Below, piece after piece: positions 45,002 to 52,610 of a stretch of 64,000 nt of DNA. Numbering within the stretch: the stretch's first letter is position 1; every line of letters begins with the position of its first letter. Under the pieces are notes generated by a model, which was not told where the DNA came from, did not search any database, and saw only the letters and a list, made by a program, of their open reading frames with translations. Origin of the DNA: Sphingopyxis sp. DBS4 (GTDB lineage Bacteria > Pseudomonadota > Alphaproteobacteria > Sphingomonadales > Sphingomonadaceae); assembly GCF_024628865.1 (NCBI RefSeq), contig NZ_CP102384.1, forward strand, positions 3,235,001 through 3,299,000, given 5' to 3'. A program made the translations under genes and the position numbers.

Positions 45002-46681
45002 ATGCAGGCTCAAATCCAGGTAGGACCCCTGCTCGGCGAAGACGACTGGACTGAATTGGCCGAATTGGTGGGGGCCGACGAGTCCGCGCTGCTGCAACAA
45101 TTGCTACGCGATTACAGGGAGGCGGGTGCGAAGGCCTATCTCCTCGAGCGGGCCTATATCGACCGCGACTTCTCCGCCGCCTATTCGGCCTTCTATTCGA
45201 CCCTATTCCATCCCTATCTCAAATATTGCCAGCGTCTCCACTTCTTCGGGTGTGACCTTTCGTATCTCGGCAAGGTCGATAGCCCCGAAGGCCTGTCGCG
45301 CGAGGTCGCTTCACATGACGACGACTATCTTGGCTTTGTGGTGCTGCGCCCCGTTTCCCACGCGCCGGTTGCAGCGGCGGTAATCTCGGCAGCTGCGATT
45401 GCTTCCGACCCCTCGACGATCATCGACGTAACGGCGGATTATCCCGTTCACCTCGTGGGGGCTGACCTTACTGTCACGGGATTCCCGCTCACCCAGCAAG
45501 ACACACGCGTCGGCGCCTGCGCGCAGGCGGCAATCTGGATGGCAGGACGCCATTTCCATCGCGCGCATGGCGGACCCTGGTTCTCGATGCCTGACATCAA
45601 TGATGCGGCGCTGAAGCCCACAGACAATTTCGTGACCCGCTCACTTCCCGCCGGATCGGAGTTCCTGAGGCCCGACAACATAATCCGGGCGCTACGGGCG
45701 ATGGACCGTCATCCGGTCTTCGATCTCGGCAAGGCCGCGGTCGAACAAGGGGTCGGCATCAAGCCTCTGCATGAGGTGATTGGTCGTTATCTCGATTCCG
45801 GCATCCCAGTGCTGATCGGGCTAAAGGGCCGGGACGGCGCGACGGTCGGCCATGCTGTCGTTGCCATCGGCCGGGTGATGCGCGAACGCGGCGATGACGA
45901 CCTGCCCGATGACCCGACCTCGGCCGAACTGATTTCGCATCTCATCGTCGCCGACGACCAGAGGGGGCCGGTCTGCCGCCTGCCGGTCTACAAGGACGAC
46001 GCGCTGGAGGCGGGCGCGCCCGGTGCCTATCCGTGGACGCTCGAAGAGGATGCGGTTTATTCAGTGACGCCGCTGCCCGGGAAGGTGTTCATGACCGGCG
46101 AAGTTGCCGAAACACTGAGCCGCGACTTTCTTGCGAGCTGCGTCGAGCGCATCGAAGAGTATCGCGAACTCGCCCGCATGCGCGCCGGCGAAGGCAGTGC
46201 TGCACTCGGCAAGGCGATCGCCGTCGATCCCTCCTTTTTTGCGGTTTCGCCTTCAAGACTCGTGGCGCGGACCTATCTTACCTATGGCTGGCGTTATAAG
46301 GGCAGGACGCTCCGCAATCGGCTTCCCGATATCTTCAAGTTCGAAATCTTCCGACACCAATATCCACGCTACGTGTGGGTGACCGAATTCTCGCTTCCCG
46401 ACGATCTTCGCGGTTTCGACCAGTGCCAGCGGAAGGTGCGTGCCCATGTCGTCGTCGACGCGACAGGCAGCAAGTTCGGCGAGAGCATGCTGATCGTCCA
46501 GGTGCCCGGGCTTTCGATGTTCTGGACGTTTGACGCCGACAGCCCGACCCAGACTTATAACCTCATTTTCCGGACGACCGACGAAGCCGAACCCTTCCTG
46601 CCCAAGGTCCGCAATTGGCCCGACTTCGACCAGTGCGAAGTGCCGGACGCCGGGTCAGATTCGGACGCCAAGCTGGCTTAA
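45002..46681 (+). CDS. Papain/C39-like cysteine-peptidase-fold protein
   Basis: A 559-residue protein. Residues about 165-320 show the ordered triad of a papain/C39-like fold: Cys in R-V-G-A-C-A-Q-A-A-I-W-M-A (about 176), His in V-G-H-A-V-V-A-I-G (about 287) and Asp in L-I-V-A-D-D-Q-R-G (about 321). The N-terminal 160 residues contain a Y-L-G-F-V-V-L-R-P strand, and the C-terminal 200 residues are mixed alpha/beta without a known match. No signal peptide or membrane helix, so it acts in the cytoplasm. Its 3' end overlaps the convergent E1-like gene by 27 bases. Confidence 0.7.
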   Translation: MQAQIQVGPLLGEDDWTELAELVGADESALLQQLLRDYREAGAKAYLLERAYIDRDFSAAYSAFYSTLFHPYLKYCQRLHFFGCDLSYLGKVDSPEGLSREVASHDDDYLGFVVLRPVSHAPVAAAVISAAAIASDPSTIIDVTADYPVHLVGADLTVTGFPLTQQDTRVGACAQAAIWMAGRHFHRAHGGPWFSMPDINDAALKPTDNFVTRSLPAGSEFLRPDNIIRALRAMDRHPVFDLGKAAVEQGVGIKPLHEVIGRYLDSGIPVLIGLKGRDGATVGHAVVAIGRVMRERGDDDLPDDPTSAELISHLIVADDQRGPVCRLPVYKDDALEAGAPGAYPWTLEEDAVYSVTPLPGKVFMTGEVAETLSRDFLASCVERIEEYRELARMRAGEGSAALGKAIAVDPSFFAVSPSRLVARTYLTYGWRYKGRTLRNRLPDIFKFEIFRHQYPRYVWVTEFSLPDDLRGFDQCQRKVRAHVVVDATGSKFGESMLIVQVPGLSMFWTFDADSPTQTYNLIFRTTDEAEPFLPKVRNWPDFDQCEVPDAGSDSDAKLA

Positions 46682-47563
46682 CAGGCGGCGCCACCACGAT
46701 CCGCTGGTCGGCGCCACGCGCGTCTCCTCCCGTTCCGTTTCTGACTGCCTTGCCGGCGCCGGACGTCGAACATCGAACAGCGGGTCACCGGTCTCGCATG
46801 CGCCATGGTGCCGACATGTTTGCCCGGCGACCGCCTTTAAGCGATTGCTTGTCGCGACCTGATGACGATTGCCATCATATTCGAGGTAGACGCTGGCGAC
46901 GGGTTCGCGCATCCACGGCAGCAGCAGTTGCATGACGAGGCCCACGGCCAACGACGCCAGCACGCCGTTCGGCCAGACCACCTGCGGTTTGCCGCCGGCG
47001 GCGCCATATTTCTGCGCCTCTTGCTCAAGCCGCGCGTCGGTGAGAACGCCAAGGCACCAGAGGCATGGCCCGCCCGGGGAAGACAGGATGACCTGGCCGC
47101 CGATCGCGAATTGATCGCCGAGGTCGTGAACGTCCATGCCCATATCGATACAGGGGATCATCATCCGGCGGCAGAAGGCTTCGAGTTCGCTCCGTTCGCG
47201 GTAGGAATCGACGCCGCCGACGATGATGTCGCATTCGGCGAGCGCCTCGGTTGCATCCTGCCACCTGCATGCAAGAGCAAGGAAACGCGGCGCCGCGACG
47301 AGCCCGCGCACCATTCGTTCGGCGACATCCGCTTTCGGCGTCGCGTTCTCGGCGTCGGCGGCGGTTGCACCGACGAGGCGGTTGAGATTGCTGTCCTCGA
47401 CGATATCGGGATCGACGCAGACGAAGCCCCCGATTCCCAGATGGGCGAGCTGCTGCACCACATGCGAACCGCCGCCGCCGAGGCCGACGATGCCGATCGT
47501 CACGGCGCGGAGCCGGGCGTCGCTGTCCGGCCCCAGAAAATCCTGCCGGTCATAGCGGCTCAT
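46655..47563 (-). CDS. E1-like ThiF-family adenylyltransferase of a ubiquitin-like system
   Basis: A 302-residue E1/ThiF protein. The nucleotide loop G-I-V-G-L-G-G-G-G-S-H lies at about residues 23-33, with the following D-P-D-I-V-E-D-S-N-L-N-R that binds ATP-Mg. A C-L-W-C pair (about 205) and cysteines near the C-terminus could hold zinc or the catalytic thiol. It would adenylate the C-terminus of the multi-ubiquitin protein. ATGA overlap with the JAB gene; last gene of the operon. Confidence 0.9.
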   Translation of the reverse strand: MSRYDRQDFLGPDSDARLRAVTIGIVGLGGGGSHVVQQLAHLGIGGFVCVDPDIVEDSNLNRLVGATAADAENATPKADVAERMVRGLVAAPRFLALACRWQDATEALAECDIIVGGVDSYRERSELEAFCRRMMIPCIDMGMDVHDLGDQFAIGGQVILSSPGGPCLWCLGVLTDARLEQEAQKYGAAGGKPQVVWPNGVLASLAVGLVMQLLLPWMREPVASVYLEYDGNRHQVATSNRLKAVAGQTCRHHGACETGDPLFDVRRPAPARQSETEREETRVAPTSGSWWRRLLSQLGVRI

Positions 47564-48069
47564 GACATCGCTCCTTCCATCCAGAGGGTGGCGCCGACCG
47601 CGGTGAACCGGGCAATGGGGAGCGGTCCCTGACCACGCGCAAGCCAGAGGTCTCCCGCTATATTGTCGGCGCTCAGCACGATCGCGCCATGCGGTACATG
47701 TGCGGCGACGTTGAAGAAGTCGGGCACGAACTTCGCATTCTCGCGAATGTCAGTGCCGCTGAACCCGGGACGGCCGCGATGTTCGTGCATATGGACGTGC
47801 AGCGCCGCAGTCCGCGACTGGTAGCTGCGCTGCAGCGCCTTGCGGATTGCCTTTGACCCCATCATCGCGCCGACGCTCGGGTCGTCGATATAGTCGGCGT
47901 CCTCGACCGGGTGATAATCCTGCGCGAGGAGAAATAGGCTGCCATCGCCGATGCGCGACACGCCCGCCGAAATCCAGCCAACGCGCTCATATGCGAAGGC
48001 GTGACGCCGCCTCAAGTCGCCTCGAATGGCGTCGAGAAGCGGGGCGCGGATCTTGAAATGGACGTTCAC
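47560..48069 (-). CDS. JAB/MPN-domain metallopeptidase (deubiquitinase-like)
   Basis: A 169-residue JAMM-type peptidase. The catalytic Glu lies in A-Y-E-R-V-G-W (about 28), and the metal motif is H-V-H-M-H followed by P-G-F-S-G-T-D (about 91-106). It could trim the modifier's C-terminus or remove it from targets. I choose GTG 48069, which overlaps the E2 stop as GTGA, in line with the four-base overlaps throughout this operon; longer in-frame starts would run deep into the E2 gene. Confidence 0.88.
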   Translation of the reverse strand: MNVHFKIRAPLLDAIRGDLRRRHAFAYERVGWISAGVSRIGDGSLFLLAQDYHPVEDADYIDDPSVGAMMGSKAIRKALQRSYQSRTAALHVHMHEHRGRPGFSGTDIRENAKFVPDFFNVAAHVPHGAIVLSADNIAGDLWLARGQGPLPIARFTAVGATLWMEGAMS

Positions 48070-48395
48070 CGGAAGGCCGCCAGATGATTTGCAAGGATGG
48101 AAGTCCATGGCTGTTCTGCCTCGATGTAGTTCCAGGACCAGCAAAACCAGTTCCGGGTGAAGAGATTGTGCTGGGTCCAGTTTGCGAGATGACCGGGAAC
48201 GGCGGCGTTAAGGAAGAGCCGCGTCTTATAGCCGCTATGCTCGTGAGGGCAGAGCAGCGCATCGCGCGTCACCGGTCCCGCCCGCGTCGCGATCACCAGC
48301 CCGGGCAGATGGACGAAGGTACGGCCACCTTCGACCAGCGCGACCGCATCCGGGTAGATGGCCTTGATGCGGTCGAACTGATCTTCGGCATTCAC
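48066..48395 (-). CDS. E2/UBC-like conjugating enzyme (prokaryotic E2 family)
   Basis: A 109-residue protein that fits the short prokaryotic E2 family in multi-ubiquitin operons. Strands F-V-H-L-P-G-L-V-I and C-P-H-E-H-S-G-Y-K-T-R-L-F-L are followed by H-N-L-F-T-R-N-W-F-C-W-S-W-N, whose cysteine is the best active-site candidate, and W-T-S-I-L-A-N-H-L-A-A at the end. It should accept the activated modifier from the E1. Four-base overlap with the multi-ubiquitin gene. Confidence 0.82.
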   Translation of the reverse strand: MNAEDQFDRIKAIYPDAVALVEGGRTFVHLPGLVIATRAGPVTRDALLCPHEHSGYKTRLFLNAAVPGHLANWTQHNLFTRNWFCWSWNYIEAEQPWTSILANHLAAFR

Positions 48396-49069
48396 GAGGA
48401 GCCGCCCTGGCGAACGTGGCTGACGAACTTCATGCGGGCGATCACGCGGATCGCCTCGCCGGGCTGCAGGGTGCGGAAGCTGCCCTGCTTGTCGACGACG
48501 TCGAGGTCGAGATCAGCCGATACGCCGAGCGCGTCCTTCAACGTTTCGGTCGTATAGTCGCCGGCGAGGATCCGGACCTTGTCCCCGTTGAGGTCAACAT
48601 TGACGTAACGCGGTTCGTCCGAGCGGTCGGCAGTGTAGAAGTGCTCGACCTCCTTGCCCTTGAGGGTGACGCTCTCGGTATCCTCGACGAGGTCGTCCCT
48701 GCCGCCCTTCGGGTCGAAAAAGATATCCTTAGCCGCCGGCACTAGCGCGAGAACGCGGAGTTCCGCGCCGCTGATCTCATCCTTACCCCAAGGGAAACGG
48801 CGCCCGTCGACGACAAGGAAGAAGAGGCGGTCGGCCTTCACCGAGCTGAACTCTTCCTTGCCGCTCGCGCGAAGGTCGATTTCTTCAGCGAGGTTGATGT
48901 CTTCGAGCAACCCGTCGCCCTGGCGATAGAAGAGCAGATGCTCGTCGACCGGGATACGGCCCGCGATTTCGAGCAGGTCGCGGCCCTTGACCAGTGGGTC
49001 GCTCAGCAGATGTTCGACGCCGTCGATCGTGATCGCAAAGCGCCCAGACATGGAATTCTCGTTCGTCAC
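48392..49069 (-). CDS. Multi-ubiquitin-like modifier protein with three beta-grasp repeats
   Basis: A 225-residue protein made of three ubiquitin-like units (about residues 8-75, 78-150 and 152-220), each opening with a strand such as R-F-A-I-T-I-D-G or L-F-F-L-V-V-D-G-R. It ends V-R-Q-G-G-S-S: a Gly-Gly pair followed by two residues, so it must be processed before activation. This is the Multi_ubiq type of prokaryotic modifier. GTG 49069 has a GGAG site at the right distance; ATG 49051 is the alternative. First gene of the operon. Confidence 0.9.
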   Translation of the reverse strand: MTNENSMSGRFAITIDGVEHLLSDPLVKGRDLLEIAGRIPVDEHLLFYRQGDGLLEDINLAEEIDLRASGKEEFSSVKADRLFFLVVDGRRFPWGKDEISGAELRVLALVPAAKDIFFDPKGGRDDLVEDTESVTLKGKEVEHFYTADRSDEPRYVNVDLNGDKVRILAGDYTTETLKDALGVSADLDLDVVDKQGSFRTLQPGEAIRVIARMKFVSHVRQGGSS

Positions 49070-49111
49070 AACATTTCTCCATACGAAGGCACTTGCGCCT
49101 TGTTGACGTTT

Positions 49112-49132
49112 TCGACATGATGATCGTGTCGA
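49112..49132. promoter_or_regulatory. Palindromic operator between the modifier operon and the XRE regulator
   Basis: A 21-base near-perfect palindrome with arms TCGACA / TGTCGA and the inner GAT-ATC match; only three positions including the centre deviate. A related pair of ATGTC half-sites lies at 49152-49167. It sits 43 bases before the modifier start and 57 before the regulator start, overlapping the likely promoters (TAAAAT at 49139-49144), as expected for an autoregulated XRE protein. Confidence 0.7.
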
Positions 49133-49188
49133 TAACGCTAAAATAGGAAACATGTCGTTTATGTCAATATATTCATCGCGAAATCGCC

Positions 49189-49539
49189 ATGACCGATAAC
49201 AGCGGATCAGGTGAGATTTTCCGGGCCCGGCTTGCAAGTGCCCGTGATGCAAGGAAAATCAGCCAAGGCGACCTAGCAAAAAAAACTGGCCTCCCGGCAA
49301 GTTCGATCTCGCATTTCGAAGGTGGCGGTCGCAAACCATCTTTCGACAATCTGCTGAGGCTCGCCGACGCGCTCGATGTTACGACCGACTATCTGCTCGG
49401 GCGCAGCGAGGATGTGGGCACGTCCGTGGCTGCGCAGAAGCTCCAAAAGCATCTGGACGGGTTGAATTCCTATGATCTCGATATTGCAGAGAAGTTCATC
49501 GAAGTTCTCGCCAGCAAATCGACGAAGCCACCCGGGTAG
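49189..49539 (+). CDS. XRE-family transcriptional regulator
   Basis: A 116-residue Cro/CI-type repressor: residues 12-70 form the helix-turn-helix (I-S-Q-G-D-L-A-K-K-T-G-L-P-A-S-S-I-S-H-F-E-G-G, then L-D-V-T-T-D-Y-L-L-G-R-S). The tail is helical. Divergent from the ubiquitin-like operon across a 119-base region with a palindrome, it is the likely switch of that operon. Confidence 0.9.
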   Translation: MTDNSGSGEIFRARLASARDARKISQGDLAKKTGLPASSISHFEGGGRKPSFDNLLRLADALDVTTDYLLGRSEDVGTSVAAQKLQKHLDGLNSYDLDIAEKFIEVLASKSTKPPG

Positions 49540-49611
49540 AAGGTGCGAAGTGTAAGTTGCGAGCTCAGGGCGTCCGCGGTCCATCAAGCCGATAAACCGG
49601 AACCGTTGAGG

Positions 49612-51261
49612 TCATTGACGGCTAGGGAGCGGCGTTTCCCGACCAGAATCCGATCCGTTACCTACGGCTTCGGCGACCTCAAGCCGCTCCGGACCGACCT
49701 CCCGCAGGTGATCGGGGTGAATCATGATTGGATGCTCATATCGTGATGCAAGCTCCTCCATGTACTCATAGAGATCGGGGACCATCGGCCGCACGTCAAT
49801 TGGTCGAAAGGATACCGAACTGTAGACGCGCTGATCACGCGTGGTGGGCTGAAGTTCAATCTCAACGCCGTAGCTAATGCCGTCGCCCGCGAGCTCGGCA
49901 CTGTTGAAGTAGATCGCCTTTAAGGCGCCCCCATCCCCCGCGATTGTATCCGTGTCGAATGCGAACCGAGCCTCTGGCTTTGCCCGAAGAAGCAGATCCG
50001 CAGCCAGCTGGATCCAGCGGCTGTCCCACAGGTCACCAATCGCGAGGGAGGCCTTGGATCGCACGCCGGCCAGTTCAAGCAACCGCCGCCAATCGGAGGC
50101 GATCTTGTAAAGCGCCGGCAGGTCCTCGACGTCGGGGCCGGTTAGCACATTGCTCATAGGCAGTTTGATCGGGCCAAAGCGACCGTCGTCACCGCTCATT
50201 ACGATTGCACCTTCGCCCGAGGCGAGGTTGGCCATTGCGCGGAGCAGCATCACGAGGTCGTCGAGCGTCCGGCCGCCCTGCTCGAAGATGCCCTTGGTCT
50301 CGAAATCCGCCTCGCGCTCATGGAACAGGAAGCTGAAGTCGGCGTGACGGATGAGCATCCGCAGGCGCGCGTCGAAGGGAGGCGCGAAGAATATCTCGGC
50401 GTGGAAGGTAGCAGGCGGGGTCAGTGGCGCGCCGGTCACCACGATCTCGCAACCACCGGCTGAGGGAGGCGAAAGCATGATCTCCTCAACCGCGTTCAGC
50501 ATGTCGTGATCATAGGGCACCGGCATATCGAAGCGATTGTCGAAGGCCTGAATAGCCAACGGCTTCAGCGGAACCATGCCGAGCACGACGCGGGTCAGCT
50601 GCTCGTCGCTGTCCGGTCTGAAGAAGACGTCGCCGACGATGCGGTCATCACCGTAACCCAGTTCCGCGAGCTGGCCGAGCTTCTCGGCTGAATAGGCGGC
50701 AGGATCTGGGCCGCATGCCCGTTCGATCGCTGCGCGAAGGCCCTGCGGCGTTACCTCAAAGGGGTGGCCGAGCTTGCGGTAGTCGAAGGAGATCGACTGT
50801 CGGTTGATATCGCGGTTTCCGATGAATTGCTCGTGCCTCAACCTGCGGAGCAGTTTCTCAAGCGGCGCGCCGAGAAGATGGACGACATAGCCCCTGATCG
50901 GCGTGCCATCGGGCCTCATCCTGAAGACGATGATGACCGCGGGAAGCGGGCTTTTCGCAAGCAAGTCCGCGGCGGACAATCGCAGTTGGACATTGCCAGT
51001 CCCGACCGACTTCGTGGCCTTTAGCTGGACATGACAGGTCGTCTTGCTGCGCTGGTCCAGGATGCCGTCCTGCATAGGCAGGTCCACGACGAAATCCCAT
51101 CCCGAACGGTCGCGGTCACTCTTGTTACAGACGATAAGCGCGCGCGGGCAAAGATAGATGAAAAGCCCTTCAGCCGCAGCGCCGAGTTCATCGTTAGGAA
51201 GATCCAAGACGACGGGAACGCCATCGCCCTCGGCCCTCGCCTCGCCTTCCGAACCACCCAT
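49612..51261 (-). CDS. DUF4365-like protein, putative restriction-endonuclease fold
   Basis: A 549-residue protein. Residues about 40-100 resemble the DUF4365 nuclease-like fold: S-G-W-D-F-V-V-D-L and H-V-Q-L-K-A-T-K-S give an Asp and a Q-x-K motif spaced as in PD-(D/E)xK enzymes. The remaining 430 residues are unrecognised mixed alpha/beta. ATG 51261 overlaps the DUF2971 stop (TAATG). Such proteins are common in defence islands, but nuclease activity is inferred. Confidence 0.65.
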   Translation of the reverse strand: MGGSEGEARAEGDGVPVVLDLPNDELGAAAEGLFIYLCPRALIVCNKSDRDRSGWDFVVDLPMQDGILDQRSKTTCHVQLKATKSVGTGNVQLRLSAADLLAKSPLPAVIIVFRMRPDGTPIRGYVVHLLGAPLEKLLRRLRHEQFIGNRDINRQSISFDYRKLGHPFEVTPQGLRAAIERACGPDPAAYSAEKLGQLAELGYGDDRIVGDVFFRPDSDEQLTRVVLGMVPLKPLAIQAFDNRFDMPVPYDHDMLNAVEEIMLSPPSAGGCEIVVTGAPLTPPATFHAEIFFAPPFDARLRMLIRHADFSFLFHEREADFETKGIFEQGGRTLDDLVMLLRAMANLASGEGAIVMSGDDGRFGPIKLPMSNVLTGPDVEDLPALYKIASDWRRLLELAGVRSKASLAIGDLWDSRWIQLAADLLLRAKPEARFAFDTDTIAGDGGALKAIYFNSAELAGDGISYGVEIELQPTTRDQRVYSSVSFRPIDVRPMVPDLYEYMEELASRYEHPIMIHPDHLREVGPERLEVAEAVGNGSDSGRETPLPSRQ

Positions 51262-51917
51262 TACTGCCACAGATCCTCCCTCCGCTGCGTAACTACGCGA
51301 TACGTCCCGAATGCCAGGCGCGCCTTGTGCGCTACAACCCCCCGCGCCCCATCGCCAAGCGCCTCTGCGACCTGAGCGCGCGTCGCGGGGCAGTCGGCGC
51401 CTACGATGACCTCCCGCAGGACTAGGTCGCCATCGAAGCCGCGATACCAGATCCGGCACGCATCATCATAGGTTTCGAGGTCGACGATCATGCGCACTTC
51501 ATCCTCGTAGGTCCAATGGACAAACTTCACGTCCAGCGCTTTCAGCACGAATGATCCCATGTCGAACCCGGGCGCATCGATGACGGTGGCATCGACGGCG
51601 GCGCGGGACTTCCGGTACTGCACATCCCGCAGCAGCCGGTCAGGCACGTCGAAGCCCAGGCACAACCCGCGGTGATGGTCTGCATAGTGGCTCCACTGAA
51701 CCGGGTTGCGCCAGCCTCGGCTGAAGCACAGCATGCCCCGCCGCTCACCGAATTCCTTTCGGGCCTTGCCCAAGGTGGCGCGGAGACCACTATCTTTCAG
51801 GTTCAACGAAAGCATCTCGAACGGGTCATTCACGTCAGCGAGAGTCGCGACTTTCAACCGCCTTCGGGCGATGTCCTGGAGACCGTATTCGCAGTTGACG
51901 AAGTGGTAAACGCGCAT
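51261..51917 (-). CDS. DUF2971 protein
   Basis: A 218-residue DUF2971-type protein: Y-H-F-V-N-C-E-Y-G-L at the N-terminus, D-V-N-D-P-F-E-M-L, then C-F-S-R-G-W-R-N-P-V-Q-W-S-H-Y-A-D-H-H-R-G-L and a downstream Y-E-D-E-V-R motif, all typical. The family is frequent in defence and toxin contexts; some members resemble ADP-ribosyl-transferase-like folds, but the activity here is unknown. The frame is fused upstream to transporter remnants, so I take ATG 51917. Translationally coupled to the DUF4365-like gene. Confidence 0.75.
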   Translation of the reverse strand: MRVYHFVNCEYGLQDIARRRLKVATLADVNDPFEMLSLNLKDSGLRATLGKARKEFGERRGMLCFSRGWRNPVQWSHYADHHRGLCLGFDVPDRLLRDVQYRKSRAAVDATVIDAPGFDMGSFVLKALDVKFVHWTYEDEVRMIVDLETYDDACRIWYRGFDGDLVLREVIVGADCPATRAQVAEALGDGARGVVAHKARLAFGTYRVVTQRREDLWQ

Positions 51918-51989
51918 CGCGCTAGAATTGCCGAGAAACGGAGTGCCAGCCAATAGCCAATTGGGCCGAGTCCATGAATGACCGCTTTC

Positions 51990-52601
51990 GGATCCAGTGG
52001 TCGTCGCCGCCGTCCATTGACCGTCTTCAAGCAAGATCGAAGCGAGTGTCAGAACGGTCGCCGACACCAGTCCCACCCAGGCCTGAAAGCGGAACGGTTT
52101 GACGCCATCAACCTGCTTCATCAGCACCGCGCCAGCGGCGCCGGCGAAGGCGCTGGCGGCGACGAACCAGAGCCCCGTCGAAAGCGAAAGTCCACCGGGC
52201 CGCCAGGTCACGATCAGCACGCCGACCAATGTCAGCGCGATGCCCAGTCCGCGGCGCTAGTAGATACGCTCGCCGAGCACCAGCACCGAGAGCAGCATGG
52301 TAAAGGGGACACCGAGCTGCAGAATAATCGCGGCCTCAGAAGGTGAGACAGTCTGCAAACCGACGAAAAGTAGTGAAAAGCTTCCGCCGCCCAGGCACAG
52401 GGCGATGGCAACAATCCGCCATGCCGGCCGCGGCATCGGCAGCAACCATGGCCACATGACCATCGCGACGACCGCAAAGCGTAGCGCCGCATAGAAAAGC
52501 GGCGGGACCGCCCAGTCCGTTACTATAATCTTGCTCAGGACATTGTTGAATGCCCAGATCAGGCACACGGCGACGAGAAGGAAGAAGTCACGAACGCGCA
52601 T
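51990..52601 (-). pseudogene. EamA/DMT transporter remnant, nonsense codon and 3' loss
   Basis: From ATG 52601 the frame encodes a normal EamA N-terminus (F-F-L-L-V-A-V-C-L-I-W-A-F-N-N-V to V-L-G-E-R-I-Y), stops at TAG 52257-52259, then continues in the same frame with family-typical R-R-G-L-G-I-A-L-T-L-V-G-V-L-I-V-T-W and membrane helices until about W-T-A-A-T near 52000. After that the similarity ends abruptly and DUF2971 leader sequence begins. About 100 C-terminal residues are missing, so this is a decayed gene cut by the cargo insertion. Confidence 0.75.
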
Positions 52602-52610
52602 GTGCCGGGT

